Below, piece after piece: positions 23,809-34,405 of a DNA stretch of 34,567 nucleotides (positions are counted from its first letter, which is position 1; the number at the start of each line of letters is the position of its first letter). A model generated the notes under the pieces. The model did not search any database and was not told the DNA's origin. It worked only from the letters and a program-made list of their open reading frames with translations. This DNA comes from Curvibacter sp. GWA2_63_95 (lineage in GTDB: Bacteria > Pseudomonadota > Gammaproteobacteria > Burkholderiales > Burkholderiaceae_C), in NCBI GenBank assembly GCA_001795455.1, contig MGPB01000040.1, forward strand, positions 1-34,567, given 5' to 3'. A program made the position numbers and the translations under genes.

Positions 23809-24432
23809 ATGACCAGCCTGACACTTCCTTCCAGCCCTTTGCCCACTGAGTCCACCGCCGCCAACCCGGACCGCCGCACCTGGATGCTGGCCACCGGCGC
23901 CGTGGGCGCAGCAGGTGCATTGGCCACGGCAGTCCCGTTTGTGGCGAGTGTTGCGCCCAGCGAACGGGCCAAAGCCATGGGCGCTGCGGTGGAGGTGGAC
24001 ATTGGGGACTTGCTGCCCGGCCAGACCAAAACCGTGGAGTGGCGTGGCAAGCCGGTGTGGATTACCCGCCGCAGCCCGGAGATGGTGGCGGCCCTTGCGG
24101 GCCAAGAGGGCAAGCTGGTGGACCCGCAGTCGCAACGCGAACAGCAACCCGAATACGCCCAAAACGCCACCCGCTCGCGCACGCCTGATGTGTTTGTGGC
24201 GGTGGGCATTTGCACCCACCTGGGTTGTTCACCCACTGCGGTGGCTGCCGGCACCAGCAACCCCAGCCTGGATGCGGACTGGGCGGGTGGCTTCTTCTGC
24301 CCCTGCCATGGCTCCACGTTTGACGGTGCGGGCCGGGTGTTCAAGAACAAACCCGCGCCCACCAACCTCGAAATCCCGCCGCACTACTTCGCCGGTGCCA
24401 ACCGGGTTGTTATTGGCGAAGACGCTGCCTAG
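23809..24432 (+). CDS. petA: Orphan Rieske iron-sulfur protein (bc1-type, PetA-like)
   Basis: A 207-residue membrane-anchored Rieske protein. The N-terminus has a twin-arginine motif (DRRTWMLATG) and one transmembrane helix (about 28-48). Cluster ligands are C135 and H137 (CTHLGC) plus C164 and H167 (CPCHGS); C140 and C166 would form the supporting disulfide. Everything needed for a bc1-type [2Fe-2S] centre is present, and length is normal. No cytochrome b or c1 gene follows: a repeat and the convergent dps come next. AAGGAGGG precedes the ATG. Sharing a unit with the persulfide dioxygenase suggests sulfur-inducible expression; whether it replaces the housekeeping subunit or serves another complex is unknown. 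Confidence 0.88.
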   Translation: MTSLTLPSSPLPTESTAANPDRRTWMLATGAVGAAGALATAVPFVASVAPSERAKAMGAAVEVDIGDLLPGQTKTVEWRGKPVWITRRSPEMVAALAGQEGKLVDPQSQREQQPEYAQNATRSRTPDVFVAVGICTHLGCSPTAVAAGTSNPSLDADWAGGFFCPCHGSTFDGAGRVFKNKPAPTNLEIPPHYFAGANRVVIGEDAA

Positions 24433-24439
24433 AAAAATT

Positions 24440-24497
24440 GCTCCTATATTGATAGCTGCTCGCGCAGTATCCATAAGGACCAATGGCACTTTTGACC
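24440..24497 (-). repeat. Dispersed intergenic repeat, copy C (inverted)
   Basis: Read on the minus strand: GGTCAAAAGTGCC, then ATGGATACTGCGCGAGCAGC and TATAGGAGC. It aligns with copies A and B over the whole length but is more diverged and lies in the opposite orientation. It fills the start of the gap between petA and dps. Confidence 0.65.
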
Positions 24498-24503
24498 ATT
24501 AAT

Positions 24504-24523
24504 CCAGCCCGCTAAGGGGCTGG
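24504..24523. terminator. Stem-loop between convergent petA and dps
   Basis: CCAGCCC (24504-24510) pairs with GGGCTGG (24517-24523) across a 6-base loop. It sits between two converging genes, so it may end both transcripts. There is no strong T-run on either side, which keeps confidence moderate. Confidence 0.45.
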
Positions 24524-24532
24524 TTGGGCCAC

Positions 24533-25027
24533 TTACTCCGCAATCAGGCTGCGCAGCATCCAGGCGGTCTTTTCGTGCACGTCGATGCGCTGGGTCAGCA
24601 CGTCGGCCGTGGGCTGGTCGTTGGCGGCGTCCACCACCGGGAACAGCTTGCGCGCGGTGCGGGCTGCGGCTTCCTGGGCCGCCAGCAGGTGGTGCACCAT
24701 GTCGTTGGCGTTGGGCACGCCGTCCACTTCCTTGATGCTGGCCAGCTTCACAAACTCCTTATAGGTGCCCGGCGCCGGAAAGCCCAGCGCACGGATGCGC
24801 TCCGCAATGATGTCGAGGGCCGCCCATTGCTCGGTGTACTGCGCCATGAACATGGCATGCAGGCTGTTGAATTGGGGGCCGGTCACGTTCCAGTGGAAGT
24901 TGTGGGTCATCAGGTACAGCGTGTAGCTGTCTGCCAAGAGGCCAGACAGGCCATCCGCAATCTTCTTGCGGTCGCGGTCGTTGATTCCAATGTCAATCGC
25001 TACTTTCTTACCCAAACTTTTTGCCAT
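24533..25027 (-). CDS. dps: Dps ferritin-like DNA-protecting protein
   Basis: A 164-residue four-helix protein that forms a 12-mer, oxidises iron with hydrogen peroxide and stores it. Ferroxidase ligands are H45 and H57 (THNFHWNVTGPQFNSLH) with D72 and E76 (LDIIAERI), matching the E. coli residues with a constant offset. The N-terminus is lysine-rich (MAKSLGKK), as in DNA-binding Dps proteins. It is transcribed leftward, convergent with petA. In its upstream region the leftward strand has ATAG-N6-ATGG, at best a weak OxyR half-site. Confidence 0.92.
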   Translation of the reverse strand: MAKSLGKKVAIDIGINDRDRKKIADGLSGLLADSYTLYLMTHNFHWNVTGPQFNSLHAMFMAQYTEQWAALDIIAERIRALGFPAPGTYKEFVKLASIKEVDGVPNANDMVHHLLAAQEAAARTARKLFPVVDAANDQPTADVLTQRIDVHEKTAWMLRSLIAE

Positions 25028-25163
25028 ACACGCTTCTCCTTGAGTGCACTGCCCTGCAGGGGGCCAACGGAATGCGGGGCGCCGGTGCGCCTCGCAATTG
25101 CCATCTCAGTCTATCAATTTGGCCCGGGGCCTGGCGCGTACCCGCGACCAAAGCCATGCGTTC

Positions 25164-26057
25164 TCAGCCGCGTTGCAAATAAACTTTCACGAAACTGCTT
25201 TTGAGCTTTTCACCCAAAGCGGGCAGCGCGTCGGGCTGTTGGCTGCGGGCCGCAGCCTCCAGCGCATCCAGGTTGCGCCGGATCGCCTGGATGTCCGCGT
25301 CCTGGGCCTCTGCTTCTACCGCCGTGAGCTTGTCACTCACGCCGGGATAAAGGGCTGCCAGCTTGGCACTGTCTTTGGCCTGTGCTGCGTCCAGCACCAG
25401 TTCCATGGCGTCATGAAAATCAACCAGCGCCACGGCCAGCAAGGAAAAGCCATTGCGCTTGAACACGTCCTGAAACACAGGGCGCACTTGCTCCAGCGCC
25501 AGGTGCGCGGTTTGCAAATCTCCGGTCTTCACGAGCCCGGCCACGTCGCCCACCATCCGACGCACCCGGTCCAGATCGGCAATCCATTGCGTATCGCCGC
25601 GCAGTGCAAAGGGTTGGTAGCGGGTGTACTTGCTTGCAAACCCTTCCAGGGCCGGTACCAGCTGTGCGTACTGCGCATTGGCCTTTTCCCGCTCGTTCTT
25701 GCCGGTCAGAAACAAGGTTTGTTTGTAGAAGCCGTTCATGGCATTGAAGTCTTCGAGGAAGAACTTGCGGCTTGCAAAATCGCTCGCGTAGCTGCCCCCC
25801 ACCAGCGTTGCCAGCAGCACGGCCCAGGCCACGCCGCTTCGTACCGGGCTGGCCGGTGCAGCGTCTGCCGTGTGGGTGCTGATGCCCAGCAAGCGGTACA
25901 GCGGGCAGAAACGCAGCGCCGCAGTGGCCAGCATCACCACGCTGGCGGCGTAGGCGGCCCATTGCCAGGCCCCGCTGAGCCAAAAGAAGCCGAGCACCAG
26001 CAGGCAAACGCCTGCAAGTGCGCGTACAAAACGGTCGATGGGGTGGGTATTAGCCAT
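25164..26057 (-). CDS. DUF2892 membrane domain fused to a helical C-terminal domain
   Basis: A 297-residue protein. Residues 1-60 are a DUF2892/YgaP-type membrane hairpin (helices 12-28 and 32-48) ending in the conserved Cys-Pro (RFC51-PLYRLLG). A third helix follows at 75-92. The remaining 200 residues are all-helical, rich in Ala, Leu, Gln and charged residues (FKRNGFSLLAVALVDFHDAM; EKLKSSFVKVYLQRG) and would lie outside the cytoplasm or along the membrane. I do not recognise that domain; a four-helix bundle is plausible. It overlaps the small membrane gene upstream by 8 bp, so it belongs to the ccoG unit. A stand-alone DUF2892 gene occurs in the SQR operon at 33792. Confidence 0.6.
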   Translation of the reverse strand: MANTHPIDRFVRALAGVCLLVLGFFWLSGAWQWAAYAASVVMLATAALRFCPLYRLLGISTHTADAAPASPVRSGVAWAVLLATLVGGSYASDFASRKFFLEDFNAMNGFYKQTLFLTGKNEREKANAQYAQLVPALEGFASKYTRYQPFALRGDTQWIADLDRVRRMVGDVAGLVKTGDLQTAHLALEQVRPVFQDVFKRNGFSLLAVALVDFHDAMELVLDAAQAKDSAKLAALYPGVSDKLTAVEAEAQDADIQAIRRNLDALEAAARSQQPDALPALGEKLKSSFVKVYLQRG

Positions 26058-26298
26058 GGTCAGGTCCTTGGTTGAGTTCGGTGGCCGACAGGCCCAGGGT
26101 GTAGGTCAGCCAGCTGCTGGCCGCAGTGACGCTCCAGAAGGCGAAGAAGGCCAGTGTGTAGATGCCCTGGTGACCCAGGCCCCAGCCACGCGCCCAGCCT
26201 TGCAGGTCGTGCGGGTCAAACAGGGCAAACACCACCATCTCCATCACACAGGCCGCCAGAAACGCGGGCCAGACCACCAGCATCCATTTCTTTTGCAT
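26050..26298 (-). CDS. Small two-helix membrane protein, 82 residues
   Basis: Two hydrophobic segments (WMLVVWPAFLAACVMEMVVF and IYTLAFFAFWSVTAASSWLT) joined by a tryptophan-rich polar loop. No family recognised with certainty. A strong Shine-Dalgarno (GGAGG) lies just before the ATG at 26298. It sits 10 bp after ccoG and overlaps the next gene by 8 bp, forming the operon ccoG - this gene - DUF2892 fusion. It is not the usual CcoH/FixH found after ccoG. Confidence 0.55.
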   Translation of the reverse strand: MQKKWMLVVWPAFLAACVMEMVVFALFDPHDLQGWARGWGLGHQGIYTLAFFAFWSVTAASSWLTYTLGLSATELNQGPDHG

Positions 26299-26308
26299 AG
26301 TGCCTCCT

Positions 26309-27778
26309 TCAGCGGGGAACAATGAACACCGACTTCTCCACCACCTTGGCAGGGTTCTGCCGCGCGGTGATGACGAATTCGAACGGATGTGAACCTGCTA
26401 CGGCGGCCTCATACGGCATTTGCACCCGCACCGCCACCCAACGTGCTTGCGCGGGGCCGATGGCCAGCGTGGCTTGGTCCATGGTGGCCTGGATGCCATC
26501 CAGGCCCGCAGCTTTCACCTCAAATTCCTGCGCCTGCTCGGTGGCGTTCATGATTTGCAGGCGGTAGACGTTTTCCATCTTGCCGCCCGCCACGATGCGC
26601 GCCAGCGTTCCGCGGTCACGCACCACATCCACCTTGAACGGGTCGCGCAGCGCCAGGCTCACGCCCATGGCGACCAGCACCGAGGCCAGGATGCCCACGT
26701 ACACCAGTACCCGTGGGCGCAACACATGGCGCAGGGTTTGGGACCGGGTCCAGTGCTGGTGCACCGCGTTTTGGGTGGAGTACTTCACCAGGCCGCGGGG
26801 GTATCCCACCTTGTCCATCACCGAGTCACACACATCGGCACAGGCACCGCAGCCAATGCACTCGTACTGCAGACCCTTGCGAATATCGATGCCGGTGGGG
26901 CAGACCTGCACACACAGGCTGCAGTCCACGCAGGCCCCCAGGTTCAGGGCCCGTGGGTCGGCCTTTTTGGAGCGGGCGCCGCGCGGCTCACCCCGTTCGC
27001 TGTCGTAGGTGACGATGAGCGTGTCCTTGTCAAACATGGCGCTCTGAAAGCGTGCATACGGGCACATGTATTTGCACACCTGTTCGCGCATGTAGCCGGC
27101 AAAGCCATAGGTGGCAAAGCCGTAAAAGAAGATCCAGAAGGTTTCCCAGGGGCCCAGCGTCCACTGCAACACGGCGCCGCCCAGGGCTTGGATGGGGGTG
27201 AAGTAACCCACAAACGTAAAACCCGTCCACAGTGCCACCGTGATCCACATGCCTTGTGTGGCGCCCTTGCGCCAGACCTTGTCCCAGTTCCAGGGGCCGG
27301 CATCGCGCCGCATGCGGGCCGAGCGGTCACCCTCTGCAAGTTTCTCCAGCCACAGGAAGATCTCGGTGTACACGGTTTGCGGGCAGGCATAGCCGCACCA
27401 CAGGCGGCCCGCCACCGCGGTAAACAGGAACAGCGAAAACGCCGAGATCACCAGAATGCCCGTGAGGTAGATGAAGTCCTGCGGGTAGAGCACCAGGTTG
27501 AAGATGTAGAAGCGCCGCGCGCCCAGGTCAAACAAGACCGCCTGGCGTTGCCCCCATTCCAGCCAAGGCGTGAAATAGAACACCAGCTGCGTCAGAAATA
27601 CCAGCGCCCAGCGCCACTTGGCGAAGTAGCCCGAAACACTGCGCGGATAAATCCTTTTGTGCGCCTCGTACAGGGCCACCATTTCCGGCTCGGCACCCGG
27701 TGGGGCCTCGATGGGGCTGCGGTCGCTGGATGCGGCGATGGGGATCACTTTGCGGGGGGAGTCGGCATGGGGATGCAT
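26309..27778 (-). CDS. ccoG: Cytochrome cbb3 oxidase accessory protein CcoG (RdxA/FixG)
   Basis: A 489-residue membrane iron-sulfur protein needed for copper delivery to cbb3 oxidase; CcoG reduces Cu(II) in the cytoplasm. Features in order: five to six helices with CGYACPQTVYTEIFLWLEK and CKYMCPYARFQSAMFD, then two [4Fe-4S] motifs (CVDCSLCVQVCP and CIGCGACADVC), a last helix (LVYVGILASVLVAMGVSLAL) and a C-terminal Ig-like domain (about 390-489). The ATG at 27778 follows an FNR-type box at a class II spacing. No ccoNOQP genes are in the window, so it is detached from the oxidase operon or lies near it beyond view. Confidence 0.92.
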   Translation of the reverse strand: MHPHADSPRKVIPIAASSDRSPIEAPPGAEPEMVALYEAHKRIYPRSVSGYFAKWRWALVFLTQLVFYFTPWLEWGQRQAVLFDLGARRFYIFNLVLYPQDFIYLTGILVISAFSLFLFTAVAGRLWCGYACPQTVYTEIFLWLEKLAEGDRSARMRRDAGPWNWDKVWRKGATQGMWITVALWTGFTFVGYFTPIQALGGAVLQWTLGPWETFWIFFYGFATYGFAGYMREQVCKYMCPYARFQSAMFDKDTLIVTYDSERGEPRGARSKKADPRALNLGACVDCSLCVQVCPTGIDIRKGLQYECIGCGACADVCDSVMDKVGYPRGLVKYSTQNAVHQHWTRSQTLRHVLRPRVLVYVGILASVLVAMGVSLALRDPFKVDVVRDRGTLARIVAGGKMENVYRLQIMNATEQAQEFEVKAAGLDGIQATMDQATLAIGPAQARWVAVRVQMPYEAAVAGSHPFEFVITARQNPAKVVEKSVFIVPR

Positions 27779-27843
27779 GGAAATACCTTGAGCATGTTGA
27801 CCGTGTATGGATAACAAGAATACAGGTATGGGTATAAAAATAG

Positions 27844-27857
27844 ATGATTTACATCAA
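27844..27857 (-). promoter_or_regulatory. FNR/Anr box upstream of ccoG
   Basis: On the minus strand TTGAT-GTAA-ATCAT matches TTGAT-N4-ATCAA at 9 of 10 defined bases. A -10-like TATTCT lies 21 bp further on, the spacing of a class II FNR-activated promoter, placing the start of transcription near 27809. ccoG genes are usually induced under low oxygen by FNR-type regulators, so this fits. Confidence 0.7.
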
Positions 27858-27957
27858 ATTCATGGAGATTTTGCGATTTTTTGCCGCATTCTGAGTCCGG
27901 TTTCTTTCACCCAGGGGCGGTGAATTTAAGAAATTTCAAGGTAACTTGCAAAAATGG

Positions 27958-28002
27958 CTTGATACCCAATGGGGTATTAAATATACTGCACAGGGTATCA
28001 AG
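27958..28002 (+). promoter_or_regulatory. RND-operon promoter with palindromic CsoR-type operator
   Basis: Promoter: TTGATA (27959-27964), 17 bases, TATACT (27982-27987), an excellent sigma-70 match. Operator: ATACCC-AATG-GGGTAT (27962-27977), a perfect palindrome filling most of the spacer. A third half-site GGGTAT (27993-27998) lies at the predicted transcription start. The outer blocks also form a 10-bp inverted repeat, CTTGATACCC (27958-27967) with GGGTATCAAG (27993-28002), whose right arm touches the Shine-Dalgarno AAGGAG (28000-28005). Such G/C-core, A/T-flank palindromes are typical of CsoR-family repressors, and one is encoded in this operon. Confidence 0.7.
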
Positions 28003-28010
28003 GAGTCATC

Positions 28011-29099
28011 ATGGCGCACAGCACATCCATTCCGTCTTTCCGTCTTCGCCCTCTGGCGCTCATGGCAACCATGGGCTTGGCCGCAGCGTTGGCGTGGGGC
28101 CCCGCAAGCGTGCAGGCGCAGGCTTTGCCGACGTTCACCGTCGGCCTGAAGCAAAGCGGCGCCAGCACTTTTCTGGATGGTGTGGTCCAGCCCGTCAAAC
28201 AAAGCACCGTGTCTGCCCAGGCTTCCGGCCGTATTGCCAGCTTTGTGGTGAAGGCGGGTGACAAGGTCAAGGCCGGCCAACTGCTGGCCACCATTGACGA
28301 CCGCGAAGCCTCCGTGGGCCAGCAGCGCAGCCAGGCCCAGGTGGACCAGGCCGACGCCGACCTGCGCAACGCCAAAGCCAATTTCGACCGCACCCAAGAT
28401 TTGCAAGCCAAAGGGTTCATCAGCCAGGCCGCGCTGGACACCGCCGATGCCCAGCTCAAAAGCGCCAAAGCGCAGCGCGACCAGGCCAGCGCCGCCATCC
28501 GCCAAAGCAGCCTGGCCCAGGGCTTTACCCGCGTTACCGCCCCGTTTGATGGTTGGGTGCTGCAAACCGACGCCCAGGCGGGCGACCTGGCCGTGCCCGG
28601 CAAGCCGCTGCTGGTGATCTACGCGCCCCTGCCCCTGCGGGTGGTGGTGCAGGTGCCCGCCTCCCGTGCCGCGCTGGTGGGCCAGGCCGCCCATGTGCAA
28701 GTACAGGCCGGTGAGGCCCAGCCTGACGCCTGGATCACCCCCAGCGCCACCAGCGTCATCCCGTCCTCGGACCCGGTGTCGCAAACCACCGAATGGCGGC
28801 TTGAGCTGCCCGCCGCGCAAAGCGCGGGGCTGGTGCCTGGCCTGCAAGTGCGGGTGAAGTTCAGCGCTGCCGCCGCCGCCAACCGTAGCCTGCTGGTGGT
28901 GCCAGAGCAGGCCATCGTCCGCCGCGGTGAGTTGACCGCGGTGTATGTGAAAAACGGCGAGGTCTTCACCCTGCGCGCCGTACGCCTGGGCCAGAAGTTG
29001 GGCGCCGACGGCACCGAGGTACTGGCTGGCCTGAAGGCCGGTGATGTGGTGGCGCTGAACACCCTGCGCGCCGCCCAGGCCCGGCCCTCCAGCAAATAA
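28011..29099 (+). CDS. RND efflux periplasmic adaptor (membrane fusion protein)
   Basis: A 362-residue exported adaptor. A signal peptide ends around residue 35 (SVQAQA). A beta-barrel/lipoyl portion (SAQASGRIASFVVKAGDKVK and later FTRVTAPFDGWVLQ) brackets a coiled-coil hairpin (about 100-165) rich in Ala, Gln, Asp and Lys. C-terminal barrel and membrane-proximal domains follow (VVPEQAIVRRGELTAVYVKN). It bridges the RND pump encoded next and an outer-membrane channel, probably the TolC-type protein at the end of this operon. It starts 5 bp after AAGGAG and directly follows the operator-bearing promoter. Confidence 0.88.
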   Translation: MAHSTSIPSFRLRPLALMATMGLAAALAWGPASVQAQALPTFTVGLKQSGASTFLDGVVQPVKQSTVSAQASGRIASFVVKAGDKVKAGQLLATIDDREASVGQQRSQAQVDQADADLRNAKANFDRTQDLQAKGFISQAALDTADAQLKSAKAQRDQASAAIRQSSLAQGFTRVTAPFDGWVLQTDAQAGDLAVPGKPLLVIYAPLPLRVVVQVPASRAALVGQAAHVQVQAGEAQPDAWITPSATSVIPSSDPVSQTTEWRLELPAAQSAGLVPGLQVRVKFSAAAAANRSLLVVPEQAIVRRGELTAVYVKNGEVFTLRAVRLGQKLGADGTEVLAGLKAGDVVALNTLRAAQARPSSK

Positions 29100-29125
29100 G
29101 CCGCCACCACCGAACCGAGGCTGCC

Positions 29126-32434
<3,309 letters not shown>

Positions 32435-32459
32435 ACCCCATCCCCCAGGAGACAACACC

Positions 32460-33758
32460 ATGGCCCATATCGTTATCGTCGGTGCAGGCATAGGCGGCAT
32501 GCCCGCCGCGTATGAAATCCGCGAGCTGCTTGGCAAAGAACACAAGATCACGGTGGTCAACAACACCGACTACTTCCAGTTTGTGCCCAGCAACCCGTGG
32601 ATTGCTGTGGGCTGGCGCCAGCGCGAAGACATCACCCTGCCCATCGCCCCCTATCTCACCCGCAAGGGCATTGGTTTCATCCCCAAAGGGGTGGAGACGA
32701 TTGACGCCGCTGCCAACCAGCTCACCCTGGTGGGCGGTGAAACACTGGCCTACGACTACCTGGTCATCACCACCGGCCCCAAGCTGTCGTTCAGCGAGGT
32801 GCCGGGCGCCGGCCCTGCATCGCACGGTGGTGGCGGCTTCACCCACTCGGTGTGCAGCGTGGACCATGCGCAGGCCTTTTTTGCCGACTACGAGAACTTC
32901 CTCAAGAACCCCGGTCCGGTCATCATCGGCGCCATGCCGGGTGCCAGCTGTTTCGGCCCGGCCTACGAGTTCGCTTTCATTCTGGATACCGACCTGCGCC
33001 GCCGCAAGCTGCGCCACCTGGTGCCCATCACCTATGTGAGTAGCGAGCCCTACATCGGCCATCTGGGCCTGGGCGGCGTGGGCGACAGCAAGTCCATGCT
33101 GGAGTCCGAAATGCGCAACCGCGACATGAAGTGGATCACCAACGCCAAGACCACCAAAGTCGAGGAAGGCAAGATGTTTGTGACCCAGCTCGACGACCTG
33201 GGCAACGTCTACAAAGAACACGAGTTGGGCTTCAAGCTCTCCATGATGTTGCCCGCTTTCAAGGGCGTGGATGCCGTGGCCGCCGTGCCCAATCTGTGCA
33301 ACCCGCGCGGTTTTGTGATCATTGACGAGTACCAGCGCAGCAAGGTCTACAAAAACATCTTCTCTGCGGGCGTGTGCGTGGCCATTCCGCCGGTAGAGGT
33401 GACCCCCGTGCCCACCGGCACGCCCAAGACGGGCTACATGATCGAGAGCATGGTGGGCGCCATTGCCCACAACCTGGCCGACGACATCAACGGCGGCCCC
33501 GCCAATGCCAAAGGCACCTGGAATGCCATCTGCCTGGCCGACATGGGCGACACCGGTGCCGCCTTTGTGGCGCTGCCGCAAATCCCGCCACGCAATGTCA
33601 ACTGGTTCAAAAAAGGCAAGTGGGTGCACCTGGCCAAGATCGCGTTTGAAAAGTACTTCATGCGCAAGATCAAGAAGGGCAACTCCGAGCCTGTGTACGA
33701 GAAATACGTGCTCAAGGCTTTGGGCATCGTCCGACTGGCCGAGAAACCCAAATCCTGA
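32460..33758 (+). CDS. sqr: Sulfide:quinone oxidoreductase, resembling archaeal type V enzymes
   Basis: A 432-residue FAD flavoprotein that would oxidise sulfide to sulfane sulfur and pass electrons to quinone. The dinucleotide motif is VIVGAGIGGMPAAYEI (5-20). Three cysteines fit the catalytic set: C132 (HSVCSVDHA), C164 (GASCFGPAYEF) and C358 (AICLADMG). Long stretches recall the Acidianus ambivalens enzyme as I remember it: ITYVSSEPYIGHLGLGGVG, PTGTPKTGYMIESMVGAIAH and GKWVHLAKIAFEKYFMRKIK, the last a likely membrane-binding amphipathic segment. C280 and C306 are extra cysteines. No signal peptide. It lies 25 bp after the RND pump gene with AGGAG before the ATG. Other FAD-dependent sulfur reductases (flavocytochrome c type) fit less well. 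Confidence 0.85.
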   Translation: MAHIVIVGAGIGGMPAAYEIRELLGKEHKITVVNNTDYFQFVPSNPWIAVGWRQREDITLPIAPYLTRKGIGFIPKGVETIDAAANQLTLVGGETLAYDYLVITTGPKLSFSEVPGAGPASHGGGGFTHSVCSVDHAQAFFADYENFLKNPGPVIIGAMPGASCFGPAYEFAFILDTDLRRRKLRHLVPITYVSSEPYIGHLGLGGVGDSKSMLESEMRNRDMKWITNAKTTKVEEGKMFVTQLDDLGNVYKEHELGFKLSMMLPAFKGVDAVAAVPNLCNPRGFVIIDEYQRSKVYKNIFSAGVCVAIPPVEVTPVPTGTPKTGYMIESMVGAIAHNLADDINGGPANAKGTWNAICLADMGDTGAAFVALPQIPPRNVNWFKKGKWVHLAKIAFEKYFMRKIKKGNSEPVYEKYVLKALGIVRLAEKPKS

Positions 33759-33791
33759 ATTTCAACTTCATTAACTTCACCGGAGAACACC

Positions 33792-34016
33792 ATGACCGTC
33801 GCACGCTACATCCACCTGTTTGCAGGCACCTTCATCCTCTTGTCGCTGGCCCTCGGCGTGCAGGGCAGCCCCCTCTTTGTGTCGCAGTGGTGGCTGGCCT
33901 TCACTGCTTTTGTGGGCGCCAACCTGTTCCAATTCGGCATCACCGATGTGTGCCCCATGGGCTGGATGCTCAAGAAGCTGGGCGTGCCCGAATCCAAAGT
34001 GGCTTGCAGCCGCTGA
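33792..34016 (+). CDS. DUF2892 (YgaP-type) small membrane protein
   Basis: A 74-residue inner-membrane hairpin: helix one about 7-23 (HLFAGTFILLSLALGV), helix two about 31-50 (WWLAFTAFVGANLFQFGI), then the conserved Cys-Pro motif (C54-PMGWMLKKLGV) and a second cysteine near the end (C72). In E. coli YgaP this domain anchors a rhodanese and may pass thiocyanate or sulfur species. Lying 33 bp after the SQR gene, it probably handles the sulfane sulfur produced. The family role is not settled. Confidence 0.85.
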   Translation: MTVARYIHLFAGTFILLSLALGVQGSPLFVSQWWLAFTAFVGANLFQFGITDVCPMGWMLKKLGVPESKVACSR

Positions 34017-34087
34017 GGTTTAACCCCGTGGCACCGCTTCCGTCCGGCTCCGAAGACAATACCCCCCAGACTATTCTGGAGAATTGC

Positions 34088-34381
34088 ATGAAGACCGCAT
34101 TGACTGACGAAGCCGCCCGCACCGATGTGCTGAACCGCCTGCGCCGCGCCGAAGGGCAGCTGCGTGGCATTCAGCGCATGGTGGAAGAGGGCGAAGACTG
34201 CCTGAAGATCGGCCACCAGTTCTCGGCCGTGCGCAAGGCGCTGGACAGCACCTACCTGCGCATGACCCTGTGCTTTCTGGAGCAGGAACTGGAAACCCGC
34301 ATGCATCCGGATGCGTCGCAAAAAGACGATATGGATGACATGTTCAAAAACCTGGAAACCATGCTGGCCCGCATGCGATAG
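34088..34381 (+). CDS. CsoR/FrmR/CstR-family repressor with non-canonical sensor residues
   Basis: A 97-residue all-helical repressor of the DUF156 family. The basic first helix, NRLRRAEGQLRGIQRMVEEG, is diagnostic. C38 occupies the universal cysteine position. In CsoR the next ligands are His and Cys at +25 and +29; in CstR a Cys is at +29. Here those places hold F63 and E67, and the only other cysteine is C62 at +24. It is neither a standard copper, formaldehyde nor persulfide sensor, though the C38/C62 pair could still react with sulfur. A 71-bp gap precedes it and holds a half-operator (ATACCC, 34059-34064) and CCAGA-CTAT-TCTGG (34066-34079) overlapping the Shine-Dalgarno. It probably represses the operon through the ATACCC-N4-GGGTAT site. 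Confidence 0.82.
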   Translation: MKTALTDEAARTDVLNRLRRAEGQLRGIQRMVEEGEDCLKIGHQFSAVRKALDSTYLRMTLCFLEQELETRMHPDASQKDDMDDMFKNLETMLARMR

Positions 34382-34405
34382 CGGCCCGCACTTTGGAGTG
34401 ACACC

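Noticed and set aside
25028..25163. OxyR binding site upstream of dps
   Set aside because: Only one ATAG quarter-site with an imperfect partner is visible; too weak to list as a site.
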